Shown here one piece after another: positions 47,791 to 59,408 of a stretch of DNA of 64,000 nucleotides. Under the pieces are notes generated by a model, which was not told the DNA's origin, made no database searches, and was given only the letters and a program-made list of their open reading frames with translations. The DNA is from Flaccisagitta enflata (lineage: Eukaryota > Chaetognatha > Sagittoidea > Aphragmophora), in contig OZ231126.1 of NCBI GenBank assembly GCA_965153355.1, positions 52,204,001-52,268,000 of the forward strand, given 5' to 3'. Position numbers and translations under genes: made by a program. Positions within the stretch are counted from its first letter, which is position 1. Each line of letters begins with the position of its first letter.

Positions 47791-48139
47791 ACAGACAGAC
47801 AGATAAGACACAGACTCAGACAGAGACAGTGATACACAAACAGAAAATGACAGACGGCATAGAAAAGACAGAATGTCAGAATGTGAAAATGTACGTGAGC
47901 TGAGTTTGGAATGACTTTTCCTTTTGGAATACTTAATGGATATGGTGGAAAAAAAGAATAGGATAGGTCCGGAAGCCACGCTACATGCACGAGGTATCTT
48001 TGCGTGTACATTCGCGCGTGAGTTGAGTCCATCAGCTTTTGGTCGTTTCTGAGCCTGTTAGCTTTTGGTTCGTTCTGTGTGTACTAACTAGGAAATAATT
48101 ATGGAATCAACTTCTACCATAGATAACTTGGCTTCTTAA

Positions 48140-48901
48140 AAAGCTAAATAGATTTTTTAAAATATTCTATGACGACGTAATTCTTAAAGTAGTTGAGATA
48201 ATTGATTTCCGCACAAAGTTTCTGAAAGGTACGGTAGATGCATTTTATGTTATTTAATTGCCAGGACTTTTTTACAAAAAATTAATCTCTTGAACATATT
48301 TGGAACTAGATGTCATCATATCCAAATTGCAAAAACTTGTCAAATGGACTATTTACCTTTAAATTACTCTCATTTCTAAACGGTTTGAGCTACTGACACC
48401 AGATTGGTCTCAGATGAAAGATTTTTTGAAGTAGTTTTTGGGAAAACTTCAGTTGAAAGGCTCATGTGAAATTTTTGACGTTTGAGTGAACAATGACTCA
48501 ACTCTTGGTCAAAGTTTTGATTGAGAAACAGATTTTCTTAACACCTGATGTGGCGTACTATTTAAAAAAAAGTTTTCCTCATTGTATTTCCTAAAACTAC
48601 TGTAAATTAGCTGTGATTTGAGACCAATCTGGTATCTGTAGCTCAATTCATCCAGAAATAAGATCAACTCAAACAAAAATGTTCAGCCAAAAACCAGAAA
48701 TAATGTTCTATTTTCCTGTTTTTGATCGATTCTTCTGCTCGTGTCAAGAGGTTCAGATTTTTGTAAAAAAGTCCTGGGAGTTAAACATCATAAAATGCAT
48801 CTACCATAACTTTCAGGAACTTTTTACAGAAATCAATTATCTCAACTACTTTAAGAGTTACGTCGTTATAGAATATTACAAACGAGAAAAAACATACTGT
48901 A
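48140..48901. mobile_element. TA-type MITE, relative of 38711-39278
   Basis: AATATTCTATGACGACGTAA, then TAGTTGAGATAATTGATTTC and GGTAGATGCATTTTATG at the left, inverted at about 48790-48901, which ends in ACATACTGTA. The left tip is degraded. An internal ATCTTCAAGATGAG-type motif recurs at 48910 and 49440. Confidence 0.7.
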
Positions 48902-49635
48902 CGTCAAAAAATCTTCAAGATGAGTCCAATCTGGTCTTTGTAGCTCAAACCGTTTAGAAATGACGGACAAAAGAGTGAAAACTTTCATTTTCAAAATGAT
49001 TGAACAGAAAAATTAGGGTTATCTTAAATTGGAGATCTTTAAATTTTAATTTGGAGGGCTTTAATTTGGCGGTGTTGCCGTCAGCCAAAAGGTTTAGTGA
49101 AAAGTGTCATAGATTTAATGTCTAAGGCAGCTCTATTGACGTCGTTTTCTCTTTTTAGCGCGAGAAAAGAGCCAGCGTGGACATCCCCTGGCCCTCTAGT
49201 TGTTCGTTCCTGATAAGAAACGTGGGTTTCTTATAGTATTTTTATTTATGTTTTAATTGGTGTTACATCGCTTTGATCTGTATTGGACCAGTGGCATAAT
49301 TGTCTTTTTGCAATCCAATAATCTGCTAGCGTTGTAATAATCCTTTGATTGTATATTTATATGAATATACGTCTTACTACTACTCCGCTTCTAGAAAGAC
49401 GAATAACTTTTTTCAAAAAAGCAAATCAATCTACATCGAAAAATCTTCCAGATGAGCGCAATTTGGTTTCTATGGCTTAAACCGTTTAGAAATTACAAGC
49501 AAAACTCTGGAAACTCTCCATTAAATAATTGACTAGCAATAACCGCTCACAGATAGCAGAACAAGACCCTACTTAACTGTGTGAAAATCCTTATCAACCG
49601 CCTCCCGGCTAAAAAAACTGAAGGTATTAGTTAAT

Positions 49636-49840
49636 AACAAGGCCGGATACACGGCTACCCTAGTCGCGTGCGGGTGGGCAGGAGCAGTGCTGGAGAAGGT
49701 CACTGGGTCATCTGGACAGGAGCCGTGTGCTCAAAAAGCTCAAAAACGCCGAAAAAGTAAAAAAGGGGACCGACCGACCGACCGACCGACCGACGGACCG
49801 ACATAGCGGGGTGTAGAGTCGCGTAGCACGCGACTAAAAA
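49636..49840 (+). mobile_element. Pearl-like element, family A, copy 3
   Basis: AACAAGGCCGGATACACGG start, AGTCGCGTGCGGGTGGGCAG, CCGACCGACC core, AGTCGCGTAGCACGCGACT and AAAAA. Confidence 0.9.
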
Positions 49841-49949
49841 TGTCACATGAAGTGCTTATACGATCATTTTCATGGTTTGAACAGAATTTGGTTAATAAAA
49901 CCAATCGTAACCTTTTTGATTCCATAATTATTTCCTAGATAGTATCTAT

Positions 49950-50238
49950 GCAGTCAGCGGACAAAACACAATAGGTATATATATCACTCCGTTGGTTTTG
50001 ATCCAACCCACTGATGTTGAACAGAATGCAGTTAACAACAACTGGTTGTTAAAATTACAACCGGCTATTCAGTTACAAAGTTGGCAAAAATCCAACTTTC
50101 ATCAAACAGAATGAGACCTGCAGATTTATAATCCTGTTGAAATTCTGAGAAGTTTTATATGTCACACTTTACACTTTTTGTAAAAAATATTTCTTTTAAT
50201 ATAAGATTATAATTAAATCAAACATTGATAAAGACAAC
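49950..50238 (+). mobile_element. Half of a TACAGTCAGCGG MITE ending in (CAA)n
   Basis: Matches the left arm and centre of 45075-45608, then the sequence passes abruptly into (CAA)n at 50238. The right arm is missing. Confidence 0.8.
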
Positions 50239-50247
50239 AACAACAAT

Positions 50248-50345
<98 letters not shown>

Positions 50346-50359
50346 AAAACAACAACAAA

Positions 50360-50458
<99 letters not shown>

Positions 50459-50459
50459 C
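50238..50459 (+). repeat. (CAA)n microsatellite, about 220 bp
   Basis: CAA array with two AAAAAC interruptions near 50343-50362. Poly-Gln, Asn, Thr, Leu, Val and Cys ORFs are artefacts. Confidence 0.97.
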
Positions 50460-50720
50460 TGCGCATGCCGACCCGACCCAAGAAAAGGTTGCGAACTGCA
50501 AATCCTCGGAAAAAGCCCTGAGATTTCCGGATGCCGTCTACGTGACACATAAACACGTGTTTGTTATTGGATTACTTCCATGAACATGTGAACAGCGAAG
50601 TCAGATGGTCTTGCAAGTATACTAGTCACATGCGCATGCAAGCAAGTAGGTCACATGCGCAATTTTGCGCAGGCATAGGAGTCGCATGCTCATGTTAGCA
50701 AACTGCTAATATTCTCATTT

Positions 50721-50935
50721 TCTGATGCGTCCTCGTATCTCTATCAGAGGGTCTGTCCGTCCGACCATCGGTTGGTCCGTCCAACTGTTCATTACGCCTG
50801 TGCCGTAACGAATTTTGTCGGCACTTTCAGCCGCGGGGATGTCACACATCTAGTCAGATGCTGTCTATGATGCAGTATGAGGGTCTGTTTCTCCATCTGT
50901 CCGTCGTTGCATACCCAAACTGCCGGAAGAATTGG
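50721..50935 (-). mobile_element. Pearl-like element, family C, decayed copy 5
   Basis: GATGCGTCCTCGTATC left end, GTCTGTCCGTCCGACC core and ACGCCTGTGCCGTAACG. The far end is not identified. Confidence 0.6.
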
Positions 50936-51533
50936 TTCCTCCCCTGATTCCTATAGAACCATGTTTAACTAGAAAGAATCTATAGTAAAATCAATTCTTC
51001 CGGCTATAGAAGTTGGAAAAAAGTGAGGTCGAACAAGTCAACTAGGAAAGAAAAAAATATTCATCAGCAATCATCATAACTTTTATTAACAGAGCATTTT
51101 GTTGTTCAAAAAACCTGATGCACAGAATGGTCAATCGACACTTCTCTACTTTTTTCATAGCACTATGACTCACAACCATCGCGAACCATTTGTAATTAAA
51201 GACTAGAAACTGACCAAAGAATTTTCTGGTAGTTATTTTTTTGATCCATAAAATGAAGGAAAAAGCAACAAGGAATCACGAATTCACTTGGTAAAAAATG
51301 ATGATACCCTAAAAAAGTCATTTACACATCTAAGGCTACGTTCGTCGTCTGGGCCCTGCCCACTCCACACGCAATTATAGGCTTCAACTAATTTCCATTT
51401 GATGTTAGGCCTTACTCCTAGGTATCGTTACTTACTGGTAGTTATTGGCTTAGGATCGTACGAATTGTTTATGTTAGTTTTGTCTGTTACTGCGTTACTG
51501 TAAATTCCAACTGCTTTGACACTTTGTTTATGC
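50936..51533. other. Unique region with small inverted repeat
   Basis: CCGGAAGAATTG at 50932 is inverted as CAATTCTTCCGG at about 50990, with CTATAG repeats between them. No gene seen. Confidence 0.35.
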
Positions 51534-52126
51534 TAACATCCCTGACAAAATTAGGCGAACTGGGGTTGAATTTCATGTATTTGAGCCTGACAAAGTGATT
51601 CAAATGGTACTTTGGGATATTAACTTATGGAATAAAGTAAATTCCGTCCAAGTTCAGCCAAAATTACCAAAAAGAATAGGTTGAAATCCTATTTTATACT
51701 TTAGCCATTATATAATAAAAGACAGTTCCACTTTGTCCATTATTACCAAATTTCTTATTGCACTTTTTTTTAGCCTCAAGGGCTGCCCCTGCCCATTTCT
51801 TTGACCTCCTCTCTTAGTTTTATCTACAGAATGAGTTTTTAGCCATCAAAGGCTAAAAAACTTGGGTATAGGCCGCGAAAAACAGCTGCAGGGTTGTGTC
51901 ATCTTTTTGTAAAAATATTTCTGGGAAAATCCGTCACAATCTGATTTGTCATTTCTGACTTATCACCTCATCACCCTTCTACCAGTGAATAATCCCCGTA
52001 TGTTGCTCTAGTATGTTAAAATAGGGCATTTTAGCTATCTCTATGTCAAATCTTGCAGAGCTTGGGCCAATATTTCACCCTCTCGGGCATATGTTCCCAG
52101 TTCGCCTAATTATGTCAGGGGTGTTA
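51534..52126. mobile_element. TA-type MITE, ACATCCCTGACAAAATTAGG ends
   Basis: Ends CCCTGACAAAATTAGGCGAA and CGCCTAATTATGTCAGGG flanked by TA. Interior AT-rich, no ORF. Lies just 3' of CFAP144. Confidence 0.75.
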
Positions 52127-52348
52127 TTGTTAGCAATCAAGCCATTACATGCCTAAAGCTTTTTTATTATCGTTTGACATCAAATCAGATGATATTTCAA
52201 CATAATCATCAAAACCACCAACAAACGTTGTCACGCTCAGTAGAGATAAGTGATATTGGGCTACATATTGGCGGCGATGTTCTCCAATAAAATCCCCTTC
52301 ACAAGCTCGTTCTTGATTCATCTGAAAGCTGCTAGCAGCGTTTAGCGT

Positions 52349-52507
52349 TCAGCTGTTGGCCGCCATTTTTTGTGCGTCGAGAAGTTTGAAGTATTCGTTC
52401 ATGAATTTGGTGACTTCGGACTGTCTGGTAGGATGATAGAATCGAGGATCGCGAGCCAAGTCCGGACAAAGCACTTGGCTGTACCATCCGACTTCTTGAG
52501 CTTCGGT
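52349..52507 (-). CDS. CFAP144: CFAP144/FAM183-like protein, exon 3 (C-terminal)
   Basis: Last exon of a three-exon gene for a predicted 136-residue protein. The acceptor AG at 52508-52509 precedes an open frame of 52 codons ending in TGA at 52349-52351. It begins TEAQEVGWYSQVL and continues with DPRFYHPTRQSEVTKFMNEYF. The Glu-hydrophobic-Gly-Trp core followed by a basic/aromatic R-F/Y-x-x-R-Q-S-E-x-T-K-Y/F stretch is the signature I associate with the FAM183/CFAP144 family, whose members are about 130-140 residues long. Those proteins are associated with motile-cilium axonemes; that is family knowledge recalled, not searched. The intron phase (0) agrees with exon 2. No frameshift or internal stop was seen. 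A distant paralogue is the main alternative. Confidence 0.85.
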   Translation of the reverse strand, partial: TEAQEVGWYSQVLCPDLARDPRFYHPTRQSEVTKFMNEYFKLLDAQKMAANS

Positions 52508-53019
<512 letters not shown>

Positions 53020-53134
53020 CTGAGGGAAATCCCATTTCTGCTTGGGAGTTTGTTGGCTGCGGGCAAACATTTTGTAGAATTCGGGATCGATGCTGCCAGA
53101 TGCTGTCGCTCGTGAATTTGGCTTGTCAGCAACG
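53020..53134 (-). CDS. CFAP144: CFAP144/FAM183-like protein, exon 2
   Basis: Internal exon of 115 nt. The acceptor AG at 53135-53136 follows a TTCTGTTTCC tract, and the donor is CAG|GTACAT. The exon takes one nucleotide to finish a codon left by exon 1 (phase 2) and ends in phase 0. It encodes 38 residues, ending with PKQKWDFPQ. Joined to exon 3 this gives PKQKWDFPQ-TEAQEVGWY, which resembles the family pattern of a basic/aromatic segment just before the Gly-Trp motif. The exon directly abuts a roughly 430-bp (GTT)n array that forms nearly all of the downstream intron. Phase agreement on both sides makes a chance ORF very unlikely. Confidence 0.85.
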
Positions 53135-53384
53135 CTGTTTCATGGAAACAGAATAATAACAAATATATGTAATGTATGTCCAAAAGAAGCTGTTGTTTGC
53201 GAAAGGCCTTGCTGCGACACAATTAATGTAAACAAATTATTGCCAAATGTATGTCATACATAAAACAAATAAACATTTATGGAAATTTTGATTCAAAATA
53301 TGACGGATACTACTTATCTTTTCGAATGTTCCGCTAGGGCGAAGCTTTAATTCGAGTAGACTCGGGCTGTGATGTATGAAACCC

Positions 53385-53478
53385 AACCCTCCCTTAGCCC
53401 TTACGCTAGCCCTAGCCCTATCCCTAACGCTTACTCTAAAACCATCCCCAACCCCATCCCTAATCCTAAACCCCCTTA
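53385..53478 (+). repeat. Degenerate telomere-like CCCTAA-type run
   Basis: A short run of CCCTAGC, CCCTAAC and ACCCCATCC-like hexamer and heptamer units just left of the long-TIR element in CFAP144 intron 1. It resembles a decayed interstitial (CCCTAA)n telomeric motif but is too irregular to be certain. Confidence 0.35.
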
Positions 53479-53538
53479 CCGGCTAGACCTAATTAACGCT
53501 TAAAAAGGCCTTAAAACAATAGACGTCAGAGATTTAAG

Positions 53539-55070
53539 GATATACTATCTTAGAAATAAAAAGGTTTCCACCTGTAACATCAGTTGATTAATTGACATAA
53601 AAATTATACAAATAAATTGCGAATTCATGAATATTTTATATTAGCCTCCTTTGATTGAATTATTGCCGCCATTCATCAGGGAAGCTGTTTGCGGAGCTTC
53701 CCTAAGTGCTCTGGAGTGATGGCGTTCCAGACCATTCTAGGGATTTTTTAGATCTTTTCTTTTGCTACGTTTAAACTTATAGCTCCAAAGAGATTCAACA
53801 AATCATAAAAAAATTGGTGACATAAATGTAGCCCTTCAAATTTGCAAGCAGTCTACTAGAGCTTGAAAGAGACAAACTCGTGGACCTCAACAATTTAGAT
53901 TTTGCTCTGAGATCAAATTCAACTGCGTGTAAGATAAAATCACAACGGCCGAACGCTAGCGTCTACAATCCTGGCAACGGCCCTGGTTGATAGATCTTGA
54001 AGTTCTGCTTTGGATTCCAACCGGAAAACAAAGCATTAAAGCACCCTTGAATTTTAAAATTGAATCAATTGACATGATGTTTCATACATTTTTCTGTTCA
54101 TGCACTCAGAGTTAAAGTCCGGGGACAAAAAGGTCAACTTCAGCGCAGACAGTTAATATTTCTTTTAATCTATAGTATTTTATATACATTATGGTCAATC
54201 TTTTTTTCAGCGATGTCACTCATTAGGTTGGAAAGATATTTCACTTTTCCTTCTAGATCTACTTCCTTACTCGGATGACGATGTATGTAAAGGTGATTTT
54301 TATGGTGCGATTTTTCTTGTCATCATTGCTGTCTTACTATGCTGTAGGGAGTTACGCACTGGCGTTACTTCTTACCTCATCAATTTTTCCATGATACTTA
54401 ATTGCATTACAAAGCCTCATGCATGTAGTCAGATTTACCTTCATTAATGTGATGAACTGTCTGAGCATCTGTGTACCCGTCCCTCCATTTATTTGTTTTT
54501 TTTTAGCCTGCCTGTCTCTCTTTCTTGACGCGTATGGATACATTGGAATGTTAACTCTGACTTAGAGAAAATGTCGGTGGAGATGAGTTTTAAAAAGAAG
54601 TCATAGAATAAGTGTTACCTTTTTCTTCAACTTTTTTAGAGAAAAATGTTTGAGAAACATCATAACGAGTAATGCTGAAGACTTGTGAATACCACAGTTT
54701 TATTCAACGTCCTCACTTTAGTCAAATTGCAAAAAATCTTTTTTGAGTGATCTTTTTTACCCCCGCTGATATCGCCGCCTAAGTCTACACAAATCGCATC
54801 TTTCTGGTTCAATGCGTCTAGAAGTTATTAGAAAAAAAGTGATGTCATCATTTGAAGATTGTGTAAAAATGGCAAAAACAAAATTGAAACATTTCATTCA
54901 AAGTTGAATAACTTTTGAATGCATGGAGTTAAAGAGATGCGATTTGCGTAGACTGCTTGCAAATTTGAAGGGCTTTAATAATCTCACAAATTTTCTGATG
55001 ATTCCTTGATTCTAGCCTGAGATATACATGTAATCGTGTGGAAACCTTTTTATTTCTAAGATAGTATATC
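53539..55070. mobile_element. Long-TIR non-autonomous DNA element inside CFAP144 intron 1
   Basis: A segment of about 32 bp at the left end (GATATACTATCTTAG and onward) recurs inverted at 55040-55070. Inward matches continue imperfectly; for example, the segment around 53829-53856 is inverted at about 54947-54972. The terminal inverted repeats are therefore several hundred bp long and diverged. No transposase-like ORF lies between them. A TA dinucleotide at the termini suggests Tc1/mariner-type ends. Confidence 0.6.
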
Positions 55071-55234
55071 GCAAGGGGTTGTTTGTCACAAGGTCTTTTC
55101 AGCGATGTTATTTATGTAAACAAAATAATGAGCAAAGCTAAAGTTTGTTTTTGGCAAGTGCGACATGCAGGCATCGCTGTTTTTACAACAACGACGGTAT
55201 CAAACATTTAACCGACCAAATTTGATAAACTTAC

Positions 55235-55371
55235 CTTTCATATTTGTTGTATGGATTGTAGCCGTAGTTGGTGAAGAAGGTGAGGCATTTGAGTTCTCGG
55301 TAGACTCTTTCTCGCCAAATTTGCTCGTCGGCGACGATGCTCTTCTCTTCCTTCTCGTTTTTGTCTCCCAT
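55235..55371 (-). CDS. CFAP144: CFAP144/FAM183-like protein, exon 1 (start)
   Basis: First coding exon. The ATG (55369-55371) begins an acidic/basic N-terminus, MGDKNEKEEKSIVADEQIW, then RERVYRELKCLTFFTNYGYNPYNKYE. It ends in phase 2 at a consensus donor AAG|GTAAGT. The helix followed by an L-x-x-F-x-x-x-F/Y-x-x-N-P-x segment is typical of the N-terminus of this family. Joined with exons 2 and 3 the product is 136 residues, the expected family length. Intron 1 (53135-55234) is about 2.1 kb and contains a long terminal-inverted-repeat element at about 53539-55070. The start was chosen because it is the only in-frame ATG before a plausible donor. Confidence 0.85.
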
Positions 55372-55454
55372 TGTGGCTGTTATACTGATGACAACAATTG
55401 CAATGATTCCCGTTAACTACGTTTACAGCGTGACCACAGATTTATGAATTTCAC

Positions 55455-55632
55455 CGTCCCAAGATGGAATGAGCGAATTGAGTGAGCGAGCCTGTGAACG
55501 GAGCAAACAAGCACAGTGAGAGCTGCGCTGCGGAGCACTGCCGAGCGAGTGAGCGAAGTGAGCTGAGCGGTTCGGTGAGCGACAAAGTGGCCCGTTAAAA
55601 GCTTAGTTACCTGTGACTAGAAGCGCGCCTTG
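55455..55632. mobile_element. GAGTGAGC-interior MITE, copy 3 (partial)
   Basis: Interior of GAGTGAGCGAG and GCGGAGCACTG words and right end ACTAGAAGCGCGCC. The left end is eroded. Located just 5' of CFAP144. Confidence 0.6.
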
Positions 55633-55980
55633 TCTCGGTCTGAACCTAGATTCTCCTATTTATCAGTCAAAAAGAATATTCCACAAAATAAGAATACTGA
55701 AACCTAAGAAACTGTTAGTGGCTGCAAAATCTAGTGATATGCGCTACCGCTCTGACCTACGCCAAAACTGTTTACCTGTCGAGGTTCATGTTATGGAGCT
55801 ATACGTAGCTACCTCATTTTGCAGTTCCAGTTTGAAAGCTTCAGAGCGCTTCTTGTTCGTTTACGTTCCTCTTAACTTGAACATAGCGTCTGCGTCCTGT
55901 AATCAAGTCAAGGTTGAACTTGAAGTGGGGAATCGGGGATAGCATTTTTATTGACAGAATGTATGACTTGATTGATGAAT
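55633..55980. other. Unique region, weak ORF
   Basis: The plus strand is open from 55613 to 55942 (ending NQVKVELEVGNRG) without visible splice support. No recognised family. Confidence 0.25.
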
Positions 55981-56071
55981 TAATGAATGAATGAATGAAT
56001 GAATGAATGAATGAATGAATGAATGAATGAATGAATGAATGAATGAATGAATGAATGAATGAATGAATGAA
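55981..56071 (+). repeat. (GAAT)n tetranucleotide
   Basis: About 21 GAAT units. Confidence 0.97.
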
Positions 56072-56236
56072 CTGATGAAAAAATGAATAAACTTTCTTTT
56101 CTTATTAGAAACAAGTTTATAAGAACATGAGGCTTAAATTATTGGTGAATTTTAGCACATGCTAAGAACATTGGAAGTCTTCATTTCTCATAAAAATATT
56201 TTTGCACGGATGGAAAAATATAAAAAGCATCTCGCG

Positions 56237-56237
<1 letters not shown>

Positions 56238-56292
<55 letters not shown>
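56238..56292 (+). repeat. (GATT)n tetranucleotide
   Basis: About 13 GATT units. Confidence 0.97.
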
Positions 56293-56293
<1 letters not shown>

Positions 56294-56341
56294 ATGATTT
56301 TGGACGATTTTTTCAATGTACGCAGTGACAAAGTTAGGAGG

Positions 56342-56854
56342 TACAGTAGATGTCGTCTAGACTTGGAAATACGGGGGAGCTCATAACCTGAGCATCAGAA
56401 TAGTGAGGGGACTGATATTTTGCTGATATAATGTATAGACCCTAAGAGGTTGACGATGGGGTATGGCATCCCTCTACGGCTTACCCTAGGAAAAAAACTT
56501 TGAGTATAAAATTTTAGGAACAATCACTTTTTTTGCAGAATTTCAGCTTCATCAATTTGCTTAAAGTGCAAAACCAGTTTGGGATTCGAACCTGGAACCT
56601 TTGACTAAATAAACTGATCAAGATAAAGCTGAAGTCAAGTGAGTTAACCACTAGACCAATTCCAGAAGCTGATACAAGGGAGTGAATTTGATTTAATATA
56701 TTCAAAAGAATTTTCTATTAACAGAGCTGCCACACCCCATCGTCAACCCTATAGGACATAAGCATTATACACACACAGTTTCATTTCATTTGTACAAATG
56801 ATAATTAAGATATGAGGGCCCCCGTATTTCCAAGTATAGACGACATCTACTGTA
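56342..56854. mobile_element. TA-type MITE, CAGTAGATGTCGTCTAGAC family, with tRNA-like core
   Basis: TACAGTAGATGTCGTCTAGA at the left is inverted at 56820-56854, with CCCCCGTATTTCC included. TIRs are related to 37044-37609. A tRNA-like segment lies inside. Confidence 0.83.
56572..56671 (-). ncRNA. tRNA-like pol III box A/B segment
   Basis: Minus strand: GGTCTAGTGGTTAAC resembles a tRNA A box and CCAGGTTCGAATCCC is a near-perfect B box. They are about 55 nt apart, longer than in most tRNAs, and the acceptor stem does not close well. Best read as a tRNA pseudogene or SINE-like head inside the MITE. Confidence 0.5.
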
Positions 56855-57798
56855 TCGTCGCCCGATCGGGCTTGTCACCTTGCAACTCTCACACACTCAA
56901 TGTTTACATGATATACGTAATTGCGCATGCGCACATGCTTTTGTAATTAATGTAATGAAGGTTTCATACTCATCTGCCAGTCAAGCACTTTGGACGCTCT
57001 ACCTGTGTTTTGTCTATACCAGTGGATCTTTCATTCCTTTCACATCATTGTTGCCTAAGGTTGCACGACTAATTCTGATCCACTGTTTTTCTTAGTCGTC
57101 ACATCGTAGCTTCGCATGTCACATATGACCTTGTGCAACGTCATTTACGCCCAACTACATTCGCATATGGATTGAAGACCAAGTGTTTTCTTCGACCTGA
57201 ATGATCGTTTACCGTATTCAACTAGTTTTCTTTTTTAAACGAAATCATACCCAACACCTTTATTGGGCCGTTACGACCAGTTAACGCTGCCTTCTTTTGC
57301 ATTTTCTGTCAATACTCAGTCATTGTCAACATCAGCTTTAAATCGAATGCCAAAGATGTTGAAATTATGTTTTAACTGTTCGTACCCTATCTTGTGACAT
57401 CTTGATTGTGAACGGCATTATGCAAATTAGCTTAAGCACCATGCCAAAGAAGCATCAAGCTAAGAGATGGGGTAATTACTTACATTTTTCGCATTTATAC
57501 ATGTTCCCCACATAAAAGATCGAAATTTTCTTTTAGGTAAATGCCATCAGTTTAAACAATATACTATTTAATTCATTCAAATGAGCATCAGTGACTAATC
57601 ATACGAATCAAAGTGCGTTTAGTAATATTCAATTTTGGACATTTATCAGCCCACAACACAACGCAATGAAAAAAATCATATAATTTCGGAATAGATGATG
57701 ATGATAGCCGCTGGAGTTCCTTTTTGATGGCTCGGTAAAGCTTCAGAAATAGTCACTTGTTGATAAGTTTCAATCTGGTTCATCAGCGAGTCCGTGCT
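56855..57798. other. Unique region downstream of the 57.8-58.9 kb gene
   Basis: Begins with a family-C pearl-like end fragment (CGTCGCCCGATCGGGCTTGT at 56855). No gene seen in the rest. Confidence 0.35.
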
Positions 57799-57827
57799 TC
57801 ACTCCGCCTCGTCAGAGGAAACCAAAT
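57799..57827 (-). CDS. Unknown gene, terminal exon
   Basis: The acceptor TAATTCAATCAG is followed by two nucleotides that complete the phase-1 codon, then LVSSDEAE and TGA at 57799-57801. The short acidic tail is consistent with a C-terminus. Confidence 0.5.
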
Positions 57828-57933
57828 CTGATTGAATTATACACACAGACAAAGAATTATCAGCAATCAAATCCAATAAAGGAAAAAAATGATTTCGTTT
57901 GTCTCCTTGAATTTCATTTTTCAATGTTCTTAC

Positions 57934-58138
57934 CTCTTGTCTGATTTTCGTAGACATCGACAGAAACCAACACATCCCGAAGCGTCGGCTCATTTTGTTT
58001 CCGCTTGAAAAGCTCGGCAAAGTTGACCTTTTTTCTCTCTTGAAGGACACCATCCGAGCTTCGCAACGCTGGTCCAATTCCGCGTAACAGATGTTTCCAA
58101 GCCACTCCTGTCAAGGAGCCGTGTTCCGTCTTCCGGTC
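57934..58138 (-). CDS. Unknown gene, penultimate exon
   Basis: The open frame reads RTEHGSLTGVAWKHLLRGIG, PALRSSDGVLQERKKVNFAE, LFKRKQNEPTLRDVLVSVDV and YENQTR, then a strong donor AGAG|GTAAGA in phase 1. The 5' boundary is uncertain: a TAA in frame at 58139-58141 forces an acceptor after it, with CGGAAG (phase 0) and TTAAG (phase 1) the nearest AGs. Without the MITE, the frame of the preceding exon runs on to exactly this TAA. Phase 1 matches the terminal exon at 57827. Confidence 0.55.
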
Positions 58139-58210
58139 TTAAGTGAATTGTATGTTGTGAAAGGCACATTTATACCCCGAATCAGCGCTACTACAGAGGA
58201 AGGAGAGGTA

Positions 58211-58573
58211 TAAGATGTGAACCCCCTAAAACTGTAAACTGTAGCACCCCCCTTACAGATCAAACTACAGCAATAAATAGTTTATGTAAGGTTTTAAGTC
58301 ATAGCTTAGGACTATACAAGTGGTGCCACCAGAGCGATTTTAAAATTTTTATTCTTGCTTGAAGTTATAGCACAAAAACTTGAATTTTATGAATATTTAA
58401 GAATAGCTTATTTTAACATATTTATTAGTTATATTTTGAGTTAAAGATCCAAATTAAAAAATCGCTCTAGTGTATTGATACAAACATTTTTTCTTTACCC
58501 CAAAAGTCTCTGAAATATATTTTGTTGGAGCTGTAGGTGGGGGTGCTACAGTTTTTAGGGGGTTCACACCTTG
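58211..58573. mobile_element. TA-flanked MITE between exons of the 57.8-58.9 kb gene
   Basis: A 363-bp element bounded by TA on both sides (58209-58210 and 58574-58575). Inverted ends read TAAGATGTGAACCCCCTAAA and CAAGGTGTGAACCCCCTAAA; the repeat continues inward with CTGTAGCACCCCC. It lacks an ORF. TA flanks suggest a Tc1/mariner-type element. Confidence 0.8.
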
Positions 58574-58889
58574 TATTTAGCACTTCTCTGTAATAGTTTG
58601 GCAAGTTCGTCTCCTGTGTACTCGGCGACCGGGGTTGTAAGTTCATTCATCAATTTATCCCCGACGCGCATAGGGGCATGAAGCGTATCTGGTGGCACGC
58701 CATAGATCAGTGGAGCTTCTGAGTTGAGTGGAATTGTAGGAATGGGCGTCCGCTTAACGCTGAATTTCTTCTTCCCGATGATCTTGCCAGCTTCACGACC
58801 GATTCTTCCACGCGTCCTCGCACTCACAACTTGGTCGTCATCGTTGACGCAGTTGTACTTCAACCAAGCGTCGTCCTCGTTGTTTATGA
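58565..58889 (-). CDS. Unknown gene, internal exon
   Basis: Clear acceptor GTTTCCCCACAG (58890-58891), preceded about 40 nt upstream by a (CT)n array on the coding strand. The open frame reads VINNEDDAWLKYNCVNDDDQ, VVSARTRGRIGREAGKIIGK, KKFSVKRTPIPTIPLNSEAP, LIYGVPPDTLHAPMRVGDKL and MNELTTPVAEYTGDELAKLL up to QRSAKY. A 363-bp MITE begins at 58573. Its tip creates an AAG|GTGTGA that could act as a donor. No family recognised. Composition and length make chance unlikely. Confidence 0.6.
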
Positions 58890-58922
58890 CTGTGGGGAAA
58901 CAGAGAGACAGAGCCAGAGAGA

Positions 58923-59212
<290 letters not shown>

Positions 59213-59408
59213 TTGGGCATGTGAAAAAAAGCGTCTCCAAGACAATAGTCATTAGCCTGAATAAATCAATTTGGACTTGATCTAGGCATGACGTCAACGC
59301 TGTGGTTGTTTAGGGATTTGACTAAGGAAGAAACTTAATTCCCAATTACATGCCGCCCCTTGGCGACTGGTTCTTTCCCCATTTCCTCTTTGTCACCCTG
59401 AATATTCC

